From positions 1 through 64,000 of IMG/VR virus record IMGVR_UViG_3300033273_000208: a stretch of 64,000 nucleotides of DNA, one strand, 5' to 3'. Below the pieces are notes generated by a model. The model was not told the DNA's origin. It worked only from the letters and a program-made list of their open reading frames with translations, and did no database searches. Position numbers and translations under genes: made by a program. This DNA comes from a virus. This document shows positions 8,333 through 15,319 of this stretch, piece by piece (within the stretch, counting starts at the first letter, position 1; every line of letters begins with the position of its first letter).

Positions 8333-9571
8333 ATGACCGTTGTTCTTCGTCCTCACCAAGATCGTGCCCTTGCAGCAATGCAAGTCAACGATAAAGGTCA
8401 AGTCATTGTTCCTACTGGCGGTGGCAAGACTTTCATTATGATTCAGGATGCACTGCGTCAACTGCAGCAATCTTCCACGATTGTTGTTGTTGCTCCTCGC
8501 ATTCTGCTTGCTACTCAACTGTGTGATGAGTTCATGCAGTTTGTTGACAGCAAGTATGTGCATGTATGTCATGCTCACAGTGGTGAAACTCATTACTTTC
8601 ACTCTACCAAGAGCAGCAAGATTGCTCTCTTCAACAACACCGCTCGTGCTGCAGGTGAGTCCTGCATTATCTTCACCACCTATCATTCGCTGGGTCGTGT
8701 AGTTGATGCAGGCATCAATATCAGTGCAGTGTACTTTGACGAGGCACACAATAGTGTTGCTAAGTCTTTCTTCGCCAGCACCTTTGCCATCTCTGATGTT
8801 GCAGAGCGTTGCTACTTCTTCACTGCTACTCCTCGCATCTCGCACAAGCATGAGCGTGGAATGCACAATCGTGAGGTGTATGGTACTGTTATCGAGAATG
8901 TTTCTGCTTCGGAACTGATTGCTAACGGTAGCATCATTCCCCCTCAGATTGTGCCATTCAACACGGATAACTCTCGCAACAAGGTCAACGCTCACGTTGT
9001 TGACAGTAACACTGTGCAGGATATCATCGACAATCTCGATGAGACTGCTGCTGCTAAAGTGTTGGTTGCAGTGCCATCCAGTCGTGTGCTAGGTAACATG
9101 ATCGGTCAGACTGATCTACTCCAACAACTCAAGGATCGTGGTTACCATGTTCTCCACGTCACCAGCAAGTTCGGTGCCTATGTAGACGACAAGAAAGTCA
9201 ATCGTGAGGTGTTCTTTGACACTCTCACCGCCTGGGGTGCAGATCCCACCAAGAAGTTTGTTATCTTCCACTATTCTATTCTGTCGGAAGGTATCAACGT
9301 TCCTGGTCTCACCCATTGCATTCTTCTGCGTAATCTCAACGTTGTTGAGATGGCACAGACAATCGGTCGTGTTATTCGTCTACATAAAGACGACGCTGCT
9401 GCTATTCGCAGCGGTGAACTCACCCCTGGTAAGTTTGACTTTTATAGGAAACCTTTCGGTTATGTGACTGTCCCTGTGCATCGCACATACGGTAAGCAAG
9501 TGACCAAGCGACTGCAGAATGTAGTTGATGCTATCTTCGTGAAAGGCATTCCTCCTCTGTCCCTCGTCTAA
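8333..9571 (+). CDS. SF2 DEAH-type helicase (UvsW-like)
   Basis: 412 aa with a complete set of superfamily 2 motifs: Walker A PTGGGKT (27-33), DEAH (136-139), TATPR (164-168), motif V-like LSEGINVPG (317-325) and motif VI QTIGRVIRL (342-350). In T4-like phages this type is represented by UvsW, which unwinds branched DNA and R-loops and moves replication from origin to recombination mode. At 412 aa it lacks the extra N-terminal domain of T4 UvsW (about 500 aa), so it may be a second helicase or a restriction-subunit-like translocase. It has its own promoter module and is followed within 6 bases by the lysozyme gene. Confidence 0.85.
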   Translation: MTVVLRPHQDRALAAMQVNDKGQVIVPTGGGKTFIMIQDALRQLQQSSTIVVVAPRILLATQLCDEFMQFVDSKYVHVCHAHSGETHYFHSTKSSKIALFNNTARAAGESCIIFTTYHSLGRVVDAGINISAVYFDEAHNSVAKSFFASTFAISDVAERCYFFTATPRISHKHERGMHNREVYGTVIENVSASELIANGSIIPPQIVPFNTDNSRNKVNAHVVDSNTVQDIIDNLDETAAAKVLVAVPSSRVLGNMIGQTDLLQQLKDRGYHVLHVTSKFGAYVDDKKVNREVFFDTLTAWGADPTKKFVIFHYSILSEGINVPGLTHCILLRNLNVVEMAQTIGRVIRLHKDDAAAIRSGELTPGKFDFYRKPFGYVTVPVHRTYGKQVTKRLQNVVDAIFVKGIPPLSLV

Positions 9572-9576
9572 ATCTA

Positions 9577-10068
9577 ATGCTTTACGATCAACCACCTGCA
9601 CCTGTATATCAGTGCGTTCAGTGTACTCCTGCCGAGCAGAAAACTCTAGCGTTTCTGCAAGATCGGGGTATTGTGAACAAGAATGCTCTCGCTACTGTGA
9701 TGGGTAACATCAAACAGGAGAGCAACTTTAACCCTCTCGTTTGTGAGGGTGGGGCAAACACTGGTTATCAGCGTTGCACTCGTGGAGGATTTGGTCTCAT
9801 TCAGTGGACTACGGAAGCAAGATACCTGGGTCTGGGTCGTTTCTGCAGGAAGAATAGTTGCAACGTCAACTCTCTTGAGGGACAACTGCGGTACATGTGG
9901 AATGAACAACAGTTCCAAACTCTCATTCCTAAGTTAAAGACACCAGGCAAAACCATCCCACAATATATGAATGACTCATGGTATTGGTTAGGGTGGGGTA
10001 TCCATGGCAATCGTACCCACTATGCATATCAATACCATCGAAAGATGGAACTGAAATATGTAATGTGA
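9577..10068 (+). CDS. Phage tail-type lysozyme
   Basis: 163 aa, fitting the phage tail lysozyme domain: NALATVMGNIKQESNFNP with probable catalytic Glu48, and GFGLIQWTTEARY (residues 71-83), the conserved GxxQW element. Such domains cut peptidoglycan from the tail tip, but this one stands alone, with no signal peptide and no tail domain, next to a helicase and far from the virion genes. It could be the endolysin or an injected virion enzyme. Six cysteines are present. A strong terminator follows. Confidence 0.8.
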   Translation: MLYDQPPAPVYQCVQCTPAEQKTLAFLQDRGIVNKNALATVMGNIKQESNFNPLVCEGGANTGYQRCTRGGFGLIQWTTEARYLGLGRFCRKNSCNVNSLEGQLRYMWNEQQFQTLIPKLKTPGKTIPQYMNDSWYWLGWGIHGNRTHYAYQYHRKMELKYVM

Positions 10069-10086
10069 CAATCCAATAACCTTCAC

Positions 10087-10113
10087 ACGGGGCAGCGTTG
10101 CTGCCCCGTTTCT
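10087..10113 (+). terminator. Intrinsic terminator
   Basis: A perfect 10-bp inverted repeat (ACGGGGCAGC with its complement) around a 3-base loop, followed by a short T-rich run. It closes the helicase-lysozyme unit just before the EcoRI-like gene. Confidence 0.85.
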
Positions 10114-10118
10114 GTGTG

Positions 10119-10124
10119 TATAAT
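10119..10124 (+). promoter_or_regulatory. -10 element of the EcoRI-like gene
   Basis: A consensus TATAAT 10 bases after the terminator hairpin, 31 bases before the ATG at 10150. That distance matches the 30-31 bases seen at the other promoter modules. A GTGACA lies 54 bases upstream at 10065, close to the 52-base spacing of the module, but only six bases match. Confidence 0.6.
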
Positions 10125-10149
10125 GAAGAGGTCCAAACGACACAAGACA

Positions 10150-10665
10150 ATGGCAGGCGGCATTCAGAAAGGCATGGTTGCTACTGATGCACATGCACGC
10201 AAACTTGACAACCAATGTAAAGTCCTCAAAGAGGAGATTGCAGACGTTTTGCAATACACTGGTGTGACATTACAGAAAAAACTGAAGAAGAATCAAATCC
10301 CTGGTGGTAAGGGTGCTTGCGAACCTGATGGTGGCGCATGGTTCTACAAAGGCAAACTGATTGCAGTGTTTGAAGGTAAGAAACAGCAGGACGCTGGTAA
10401 TGCTATCGAACGCTGGTTCAAGAACAACTACATCTGCCGCAAGATTAACCCTGATGTGTCATACGTCACCTTTGCAATCGGTGATGGTGCATACTCTGAT
10501 GGTGTGATCGGTAAGGCACTCAACGTTGCACATCTTGATGGGTTTGATACATATAATGCTGGTGGCAACTCTTGCTTCTTTAACACTCAAGGTTTTACAA
10601 AAGAAGAGATCCGTGCTATCATGATTAAAGTCCTTGCAGAGCGTATTCAGAATGAGGATAGTTGA
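10150..10665 (+). CDS. EcoRI-like type II restriction endonuclease
   Basis: 171 aa from ATG 10150. A PD-(D/E)xK nuclease core is visible: EPDGG (Asp60), FEGKKQ (Glu75, Lys77, Gln79), then DAGNAIERWFKN (81-92). In EcoRI (277 aa) the same blocks read PDGG with Asp91, EAKHQ with Glu111, Lys113 and Gln115, and AGNAIER with Asn141, Glu144 and Arg145. GNAxER is the motif by which EcoRI and MunI recognise the central AATT. The phage enzyme is about 100 residues shorter: the insertion between ExK and GNAIER is gone, as is most of the C-terminal part. No methyltransferase gene is visible. It has its own promoter after a terminator. It ends inside the next gene (14-base overlap). The fold is very likely; AATT cutting is a strong inference. 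Confidence 0.85.
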   Translation: MAGGIQKGMVATDAHARKLDNQCKVLKEEIADVLQYTGVTLQKKLKKNQIPGGKGACEPDGGAWFYKGKLIAVFEGKKQQDAGNAIERWFKNNYICRKINPDVSYVTFAIGDGAYSDGVIGKALNVAHLDGFDTYNAGGNSCFFNTQGFTKEEIRAIMIKVLAERIQNEDS

Positions 10666-11221
10666 CAACTACTTTCCACAATGGATGGTGGATAAGAATG
10701 CAGAAGAGTTCCAACTTATACCCGTAACTTATACCAACTCACCCTACGGTCAGTATGAAGTGAGTCGGTTCTTTGGTCAGTTACTTATCGATGAGGAGCG
10801 ATGGATTGCACCTATCGCCCCTCATTGGTTTGTGGACTATTTGCATATGTGTGTATGCAATGATCTCTTGTTGGACTATAAAATCCAAAAACTTGATCGC
10901 TGCCTGCTGAACGTGCAAACACCTGGGCAGAACGCCCAAAGTCACACGGATTGGGATGTTCTAAAGGAAAGCGACAGAATCAGTGGTCTGTATTACATCA
11001 GAGGCGATGGTGACACTCTATTTGTTAATGAACAGGGTGATACTATGAGTGTTGAGTGCAAACCAGGGCGATTAGTGCTGTTTGACAGTACAATATGGCA
11101 TGAGGGTTGTCCTCCTGTGAGTGAACCTATTCGATACACTCTCGGGTATGTCTGGAAGTGTGCCAGTCCACTCTCTGTCCACGATCCCCAGGATTTGTGC
11201 AACCCTGTGCCTATACTATGA
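10652..11221 (+). CDS. 2OG-Fe(II) oxygenase
   Basis: 189 aa from ATG 10652. HxD...H...R set: SHTDWD (His98, Asp100), TIWHEG (His150) and IRYTLGYVW (Arg161), with GRLVLFDS before the distal histidine as in phage prolyl-hydroxylase-like proteins. It overlaps the endonuclease gene by 14 bases and so shares its transcript. Substrate unknown. Confidence 0.82.
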   Translation: MRIVDNYFPQWMVDKNAEEFQLIPVTYTNSPYGQYEVSRFFGQLLIDEERWIAPIAPHWFVDYLHMCVCNDLLLDYKIQKLDRCLLNVQTPGQNAQSHTDWDVLKESDRISGLYYIRGDGDTLFVNEQGDTMSVECKPGRLVLFDSTIWHEGCPPVSEPIRYTLGYVWKCASPLSVHDPQDLCNPVPIL

Positions 11222-11243
11222 GGGTACCAAACAAGGACACCAA

Positions 11244-11426
11244 ATGTACGGAATCCGCCCCGCTCGTTACACCATCGAGGAACTGGTTGCACAGTCCCGC
11301 AATACTATCCGCAACGTGGAAAGTGTCACTCAACCCCAACCGATCGTGTGGTGCTCAACTAACGGTCGCTATGTTGTGAACCCTGAGTTTGCACAGTGGA
11401 AGAACGGTAAGTTCCAAGAAGTGTGA
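11244..11426 (+). CDS. Small hypothetical protein
   Basis: 60 aa from ATG 11244 (MYGIRPARYTIEELVAQ...). It has an N-terminal helix and a C-terminal part VNPEFAQWKNGKF. ACCAAACAAGGACACC precedes the start with only a weak GGA ribosome site. Function unknown. A hairpin follows. Confidence 0.65.
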   Translation: MYGIRPARYTIEELVAQSRNTIRNVESVTQPQPIVWCSTNGRYVVNPEFAQWKNGKFQEV

Positions 11427-11433
11427 TAGAATA

Positions 11434-11467
11434 TGGGGAAATCATTAAGAATGTCCTGATTTCCCCA
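11434..11467 (+). terminator. Terminator-like hairpin
   Basis: GGGGAAATCA pairs perfectly with TGATTTCCCC across a 12-base loop, with one more flanking T-A pair. The T-tract after it is weak (CTTTC), so it may be a leaky terminator or an mRNA end-protecting structure. It separates the endonuclease unit from the small-gene cluster. Confidence 0.6.
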
Positions 11468-11476
11468 CTTTCATGC

Positions 11477-11484
11477 TTAAATAC
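11477..11484 (+). promoter_or_regulatory. Possible T4-type late promoter
   Basis: TTAAATAC resembles the T4 late consensus TATAAATA. It sits right after a hairpin and 22 bases before the ATG at 11506. One or two mismatches make it a weak call. Confidence 0.4.
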
Positions 11485-11505
11485 TATTAACTTCGCAAGA
11501 TAAGC

Positions 11506-11697
11506 ATGGATTGGAGCAGCACCACAAAACAACAGAAACGTAAGGATGCATTTCACATCTTTTACGAAAGTGTGTTGAAACCCGATCATGAACTCCGTCA
11601 GGATGCTCATGAACAACAATGTTATCATGAGTTGTTAGAATGGAGGGGCGAAATCATCGCTTATCTCGATAAGCGTCGCAACGAAGAGTTTAACTAA
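11506..11697 (+). CDS. Small hypothetical protein
   Basis: 63 aa, mostly helical and charged (KQQKRKDAFHIFYESVLKPDHEL, seen in part). First gene after the hairpin at 11434. Its stop overlaps the next start (TAATG). Function unknown. Confidence 0.7.
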   Translation: MDWSSTTKQQKRKDAFHIFYESVLKPDHELRQDAHEQQCYHELLEWRGEIIAYLDKRRNEEFN

Positions 11698-11930
11698 TGA
11701 CCCAACACTTTACATGCACATCCACTGAACCATATGATCGCCATTGGTATAAAGTATGGTGCAAAGATAACACATGTAAAGTGTTTCAATCATATGATGA
11801 AGTCTTGACCGTTTATTGGAACTTTCACCAACACATTTCTCATGTCGAAGTCATTGACCCCAGACCAGAATCCGAAGGAGGATTTGCAACTAACACCCGA
11901 AGACGACGGTCTAAGGGTAAGCGAAAATGA
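11697..11930 (+). CDS. Small hypothetical protein
   Basis: 77 aa. HWYKVWCKDNTCKVFQSYDE, then VYWNFHQHISHVEVID looks like a small alpha/beta fold, with a very basic tail (RRRRSKGKRK) that could bind nucleic acid. The last 89 bases overlap the next gene in another frame. Confidence 0.65.
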   Translation: MTQHFTCTSTEPYDRHWYKVWCKDNTCKVFQSYDEVLTVYWNFHQHISHVEVIDPRPESEGGFATNTRRRRSKGKRK

Positions 11931-12096
11931 AGATGGAACTTTACAAATAGAGTGGGATCCTAATGATGCACGTTGGTCTATGTTCAATGACTTCACTGAG
12001 CAAGACTTCATCGACATGGTTACATCCTATTGCAAGACAGTTCTAGATGAACATGGTGTAGATTATTCTGACATCATTGAGGAAGATGAACTGTGA
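11842..12096 (+). CDS. Small acidic hypothetical protein
   Basis: 84 aa, acidic. EDGTLQIEWDPNDARWSMFN, then a helical IDMVTSYCKTVLDEHG segment. The ATG at 11842 lies within the preceding gene; no later ATG would keep the N-terminal part. The C-terminal half, which is outside the overlap, looks clearly protein-like. The stop overlaps the next start (GTGA). Confidence 0.65.
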   Translation: MSKSLTPDQNPKEDLQLTPEDDGLRVSENEDGTLQIEWDPNDARWSMFNDFTEQDFIDMVTSYCKTVLDEHGVDYSDIIEEDEL

Positions 12097-12263
12097 TCAC
12101 AGCATACATTGCATCTCTCACATTTGCATTAGGTGGAGCACTTGGTTTTAAGGTAGGTGTATTCCTTGGATGGAAATGGGGTGCAGATGATGAACGTTAT
12201 GTTGCATCCAAACTTAGACAACAAGCAGCACACGAGTTAGTTATCAAAGACCCATGGCAATAG
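12093..12263 (+). CDS. Small single-pass membrane protein
   Basis: 56 aa starting with GTG 12093 in a GTGA overlap. Residues 4-30 form one hydrophobic, glycine-rich segment (LTFALGGALGFKVGVFLGW) followed by a charged tail. It overlaps the next gene by 10 bases. Function unknown. Confidence 0.6.
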   Translation: MITAYIASLTFALGGALGFKVGVFLGWKWGADDERYVASKLRQQAAHELVIKDPWQ

Positions 12264-12469
12264 TAGTAAGACAGAAACGTCCAGTTGAACAAACATGGGA
12301 CTTTGATGATATTGACAGTGCTAAAGAGTTCGCTTACAATCAATACCACGAGAAAAGAGAACTGGTCACCGTGGAGATTGATGGTGCTATTGTGTGCCTA
12401 TTCAGTGATCCAGATCCAAATCTATCAAACGCTGACTCACACCTAGACTACAGGAATCAAACACTATGA
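12254..12469 (+). CDS. Small hypothetical protein
   Basis: 71 aa. WDFDDIDSAKEFAYNQYHEKR forms a helix, then VTVEIDGAIVCLF a hairpin, then an acidic tail. ATGA overlap with the next gene. Function unknown. Confidence 0.65.
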   Translation: MAIVVRQKRPVEQTWDFDDIDSAKEFAYNQYHEKRELVTVEIDGAIVCLFSDPDPNLSNADSHLDYRNQTL

Positions 12470-12711
12470 CACCCCGCCGCCTCACAATCCGCCAACTCAA
12501 CATCATTCTAGATTCACTCGCATCGTATCATCTAGAGGTTGAATCCTTTGACAATGATGAACTGGTTTCAGAAGTGTGGGATACGATTGATCTCATCGGT
12601 AACTATCGTGAGTGGATGATGCATCAATCGATCACGGATAACAGTGACATTGATGTACCTTACGATGAGATCACTAAGTTCTTCGAGGTGGGTGAGATTG
12701 GTGCACCATAA
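12466..12711 (+). CDS. Small acidic hypothetical protein
   Basis: 81 aa, all-helical by appearance, beginning MTPRRLTIRQLNIILDSL. Last gene of the run that begins at 11506; the module promoter at 12745 follows. Function unknown. Confidence 0.65.
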   Translation: MTPRRLTIRQLNIILDSLASYHLEVESFDNDELVSEVWDTIDLIGNYREWMMHQSITDNSDIDVPYDEITKFFEVGEIGAP

Positions 12712-12744
12712 TATCTATTTGCCCCATCGACCCTCTATGCCCCC

Positions 12745-12802
12745 GTGACAGTCGGCAAAGCGGTCTACAGGCGCTTGTGGACGCCTCTCAGGCGTGTATT
12801 AT
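12745..12802 (+). promoter_or_regulatory. Promoter module (GTGACAGT box plus -10)
   Basis: GTGACAGTCGG at 12745, continuing CAAAGCGGTCTAC, and TATTAT (12797-12802) exactly 52 bases from the box start. The ATG at 12827 is 30 bases after the -10. A small hairpin (ACGCC/GGCGT) lies just upstream of the -10. The rest of 12712-12826 shows nothing coding. Confidence 0.6.
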
Positions 12803-12826
12803 TAAAGAGTCAAAGGAACGCACCTC

Positions 12827-13099
12827 ATGCAACTTTCCAACTCCGTCTGCATCGTTGACTTCTTCCCCGAGGCATTTATTGCCGAGGCATGTGAAGAAAA
12901 GGGTGTAAAGACTGTCGTCAAGCGTTTTATCAAGCGTGTGACTTTCCCTTCTGATTATGGCAAAGCACAGCAATCTTGGTCTGTTGTTACTGCTCTCACC
13001 TTCTCCAATGAGGTCGCTGAGCGTATTGCTAACGGCGCTGTGGTTACTGGTTTCAACACTGAAAAGTGCCCTGACTCCTATACTCCTTGCTTCTGCTGA
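12827..13099 (+). CDS. Small hypothetical protein
   Basis: 90 aa. An N-terminal strand-helix (SVCIVDFFPEAFIAEACEEKG), then KTVVKRFIKRVTFPSDY, with CPDSYTPCFC at the C-terminus; the cysteine pattern could bind metal. First gene after the promoter module at 12745. Function unknown. Confidence 0.7.
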   Translation: MQLSNSVCIVDFFPEAFIAEACEEKGVKTVVKRFIKRVTFPSDYGKAQQSWSVVTALTFSNEVAERIANGAVVTGFNTEKCPDSYTPCFC

Positions 13100-13101
13100 T
13101 C

Positions 13102-13359
13102 ATGTTCCCCATTTATATCCAGCAACCCCCATCTGTGGGGTTCGCTGTTGATGAGATTCCCGTTGAGATTGTTCAGTATTGTGCTGACTTTACTCAACTC
13201 AATCCCTACGATCAATACAACAAAATGGAGCAAGATCTCCGTTTAGTTGACTGTTACTGGATGCATCTTGGTTATTATGGAACTCCTGCAAACATTATGG
13301 AAGAAGTTCGACGCGAACATTTCCGCACTCGTCCACCTCTACGTCCTGTCTTTGATTGA
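13102..13359 (+). CDS. Small hypothetical protein
   Basis: 85 aa from ATG 13102. Contains VEIVQYCADFTQLNPYDQYN and a helical IMEEVRREHFRT part. Stop and next start overlap (TGATG). Function unknown. Confidence 0.65.
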   Translation: MFPIYIQQPPSVGFAVDEIPVEIVQYCADFTQLNPYDQYNKMEQDLRLVDCYWMHLGYYGTPANIMEEVRREHFRTRPPLRPVFD

Positions 13360-13484
13360 TGCCTGACACTTACACTTTCACTGGTGATGCTGTTACCTTC
13401 CTTGGTTTGGTTGGTGTTACTTCGGCGTTTATCATTGTTGTTACTGCTTTCCGTCGTTTCTTCAACTCTCCTTACAACAAGTGA
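13359..13484 (+). CDS. Tiny single-pass membrane protein
   Basis: 41 aa. Residues 10-30 (AVTFLGLVGVTSAFIIVVTA) are one transmembrane segment, followed by FRRFFNSPYNK, positive-inside style. Overlapping stop/start signals on both sides support translation. It resembles small thylakoid-type membrane peptides in size only; no function assigned. Confidence 0.6.
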   Translation: MPDTYTFTGDAVTFLGLVGVTSAFIIVVTAFRRFFNSPYNK

Positions 13485-13693
13485 GCACTACAGTTTCTAA
13501 AGTCTTCAACGCGATTGATTTCACTGATAGTGAAGCAAACTGCTTGCTTCATTTCTTACAACAAGCACAAGAATGTGGGTATCCTAGTGCTAACGAACCC
13601 TACTACCCCACGATTAACACAATCCTGAACAAATACTACACCGAACTCAACAACCAAGAGCAAAACTGCACGTTTCGTGAGTATGACTACTGA
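13481..13693 (+). CDS. Small hypothetical protein
   Basis: 70 aa starting with GTG in a GTGA overlap. Contains ANCLLHFLQQAQECGYPSA, then PTINTILNKYYTEL; helical. The DNA after it continues into another overlap. Function unknown. Confidence 0.65.
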   Translation: MSTTVSKVFNAIDFTDSEANCLLHFLQQAQECGYPSANEPYYPTINTILNKYYTELNNQEQNCTFREYDY

Positions 13694-13901
13694 ATACACT
13701 AGAGAACAACTTATCGATGCATTATGTGCAGAGTGGGATTATCTCTGCCATGATGATTTCGATCCTGATGTAGATCCCACGACAGAAGAGTATCGTGAAG
13801 ATCTCAACAACTATACTCTCGAACAGTTAATCGCAGAAACGAATACTGACGAGGATGGTTACACTCTCACCGAATACATGGAGAACTATGGATGTAGTTA
13901 A
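13683..13901 (+). CDS. Small acidic hypothetical protein
   Basis: 72 aa from ATG 13683; a GTG two codons earlier is possible. Very acidic (DDFDPDVDPTTEEYREDL), the kind of charge seen in host-takeover peptides or DNA mimics, but that is speculation. Overlaps both neighbours. Confidence 0.65.
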   Translation: MTTEYTREQLIDALCAEWDYLCHDDFDPDVDPTTEEYREDLNNYTLEQLIAETNTDEDGYTLTEYMENYGCS

Positions 13902-13974
13902 TGCTTCACTGATTGCAACTGGTTTGTTGACTCTTGGTGGTCTAATCCTGTTTTTCAAAGTAATCTATCGGTAG
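13888..13974 (+). CDS. 28-aa membrane peptide
   Basis: 28 aa, MDVVNASLIATGLLTLGGLILFFKVIYR in two pieces: a polar start, then one transmembrane helix (residues 7-24) and a basic end. The start overlaps the preceding gene by 14 bases. Such a short frame could be chance, but its composition and the coupled position favour expression. Confidence 0.45.
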   Translation: MDVVNASLIATGLLTLGGLILFFKVIYR

Positions 13975-13980
13975 GGTAGT

Positions 13981-14039
13981 GTGCCAGTTGGTCAAACCGT
14001 CCACCATCGCTTGATTTCCGCACCAATCGGTGCAATACT
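13981..14039 (+). promoter_or_regulatory. Promoter module (GTGCCAGT box plus -10)
   Basis: GTGCCAGTTGG at 13981, continuing TCAAACCGTCCAC, nearly the same as at 15966. The -10 is AATACT at 14034-14039, 30 bases before ATG 14064. A TTGATT lies 17 bases upstream of the -10 and could serve as -35. Confidence 0.6.
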
Positions 14040-14063
14040 ATGAGAGTTAAAGAAAGCAACGCA

Positions 14064-14333
14064 ATGCAACTCCTCCCAAACGCAGTCACGACCGCAACCT
14101 ATCGTCGTGAGACCCGTTTTTTCTTCGATGATGATACCTCTGCGAGCGAGTTCAAGACCATCAAGAAACTGACCTCTTTTCCTGATTCTGGTGATGTCCG
14201 CCGCCGCACTTTGCGTGAGTGGCAGGAAATGAACCCCTCCATCGTTCGTATCACTTTCAAGGACACTCCTGTCCTGGTTGATAACACTCCCGACGAGATT
14301 ACCCGTTTCAAAGTAGCAAACCTCTCCCGATGA
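14064..14333 (+). CDS. Small basic hypothetical protein
   Basis: 89 aa from ATG 14064, chosen because the longer frame from 14040 would begin at the transcription start. Contains ATYRRETRFFFDDD, then KTIKKLTSFPDSGDVRRRT and MNPSIVRITFKDTPV. Function unknown. ATGA overlap with the next gene. Confidence 0.7.
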   Translation: MQLLPNAVTTATYRRETRFFFDDDTSASEFKTIKKLTSFPDSGDVRRRTLREWQEMNPSIVRITFKDTPVLVDNTPDEITRFKVANLSR

Positions 14334-14470
14334 TTACACAACAAGACCGTGAGTTTGTTGACTTTTTGTTTAGCAAACTCACGAAGCATGTTGACACCGA
14401 CATGATAGATTTGCAGGATGATGATACCTGCTGTGACCATCTTAACTTTCAACAACTCGAACTCTTCTGA
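14330..14470 (+). CDS. Small acidic hypothetical protein
   Basis: 46 aa, MITQQDREFVDFLFSKLTKH..., acidic and helical, ending in a CCDH region. Starts in an ATGA overlap. Function unknown. Confidence 0.6.
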   Translation: MITQQDREFVDFLFSKLTKHVDTDMIDLQDDDTCCDHLNFQQLELF

Positions 14471-14491
14471 ACACTCTTAACTAACACTCTC

Positions 14492-14752
14492 ATGCTTAAG
14501 AAAGTCTCCGAGTCTAAACAAACACCTTCACCAGTTATTGTCAACAAAGGAAAGCATGGATACAACTGCTGGGTGTATGTAAGCACGATTCAGAAGAATC
14601 AAAACACTTACCATAAGTATAAAGTTGCCAACAAGTTTGGCAAGAAGTTTGTATCTAAAAAGGATGCACTTATGTACGGTTGGGCAACAATCAACGGACA
14701 CGATGTTTCAACCTATGATGTACCAATGCGACACAAACCAGTCGCTCGCTGA
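14492..14752 (+). CDS. Small basic hypothetical protein
   Basis: 86 aa, lysine-rich. Central NCWVYVSTIQKNQNTYHKYKV, then KKFVSKKDALMYGWATINGH resembles short DNA-binding alpha/beta domains of integrases (AP2-like or SAM-like arm-binding), but I cannot confirm this. Function unknown. Confidence 0.65.
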   Translation: MLKKVSESKQTPSPVIVNKGKHGYNCWVYVSTIQKNQNTYHKYKVANKFGKKFVSKKDALMYGWATINGHDVSTYDVPMRHKPVAR

Positions 14753-14756
14753 CGGT

Positions 14757-14829
14757 GTGACAGTTCCTCAGGTGGTTTCTCGGTTTTGTATCACCACGAA
14801 CTACCTGGGTCTGGCATCTCGTGTATCTT
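14757..14829 (+). promoter_or_regulatory. Variant promoter module
   Basis: GTGACAGT at 14757 and TATCTT at 14824-14829, the same -10 as at 16018. Here the spacing is 67 bases, 15 longer than in the other copies, and the middle of the box differs. Weaker than the other four. Confidence 0.4.
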
Positions 14830-14856
14830 AGAAACATGGAAAACAACCAAACCGAC

Positions 14857-15084
14857 ATGACCATCACTCCCGCATTCATCGATGCTCTCGATAGCGTGCA
14901 GGCGTTCTGTCTTGACATGAACCCCGACATCGATATGGCATACGATTACGTCTGCGAGCAGGCAGGAATCGACTCCTTTGTTTGCAACAATGCTGCATGG
15001 GATATGTTCTACGATGTGTGGGAAAAGATCATGGATGACAACAATGTCCCTGATCATGTTCGTGCTGGTGACTATCGCTACTGA
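14857..15084 (+). CDS. Small acidic hypothetical protein
   Basis: 75 aa from ATG 14857 (MTITPAFIDALDSVQAF...). An ATG at 14836 would add 7 residues but lies about where transcription should begin; the 33-base distance from the -10 fits the 30-31 bases at other modules. Acidic, with three aromatic-rich helices (AAWDMFYDVWEKIMDD). Function unknown. Confidence 0.65.
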   Translation: MTITPAFIDALDSVQAFCLDMNPDIDMAYDYVCEQAGIDSFVCNNAAWDMFYDVWEKIMDDNNVPDHVRAGDYRY

Positions 15085-15121
15085 TTCACGACTTTCTCAC
15101 ACTAACCCCACTCAAATCATC

Positions 15122-15319
15122 ATGAATCGTTACTGCATCGAAGTTGACCGCATTGAACGTGATGGCAGCATTTTCCACCTCGTTCAATATAGGGAACTGA
15201 AACCCACTAAATCACTCTGGGCACACAAACTGCAGTTGGAAAAACTCACTAATCGCATTGCTGAGGAACTCAAATACTATCAAGTTCCTTACAAACGCTA
15301 TAGCGTGAGCATGGCGTAA
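15122..15319 (+). CDS. Small hypothetical protein
   Basis: 65 aa from ATG 15122; the longer frame upstream is read-through of another gene. An N-terminal beta hairpin (RYCIEVDRIERDGSIFHLVQY), then a long basic helix. Stop/start overlap TAATG with the next gene. Function unknown. Confidence 0.65.
   Translation: MNRYCIEVDRIERDGSIFHLVQYRELKPTKSLWAHKLQLEKLTNRIAEELKYYQVPYKRYSVSMA

Noticed and set aside
8333-9571. The helicase as the restriction subunit of a type I or III system with the EcoRI-like gene
   Set aside because: EcoRI-type enzymes need no translocase, there is no specificity or modification subunit, and a terminator separates the genes.
10114-10149. Longer N-terminus of the EcoRI-like protein (GTG at 10114 or ATG at 10123)
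   Set aside because: These starts lie before or in the TATAAT at 10119-10124, so they would be outside the transcript. The ATG at 10150 fits the spacing at other promoters.
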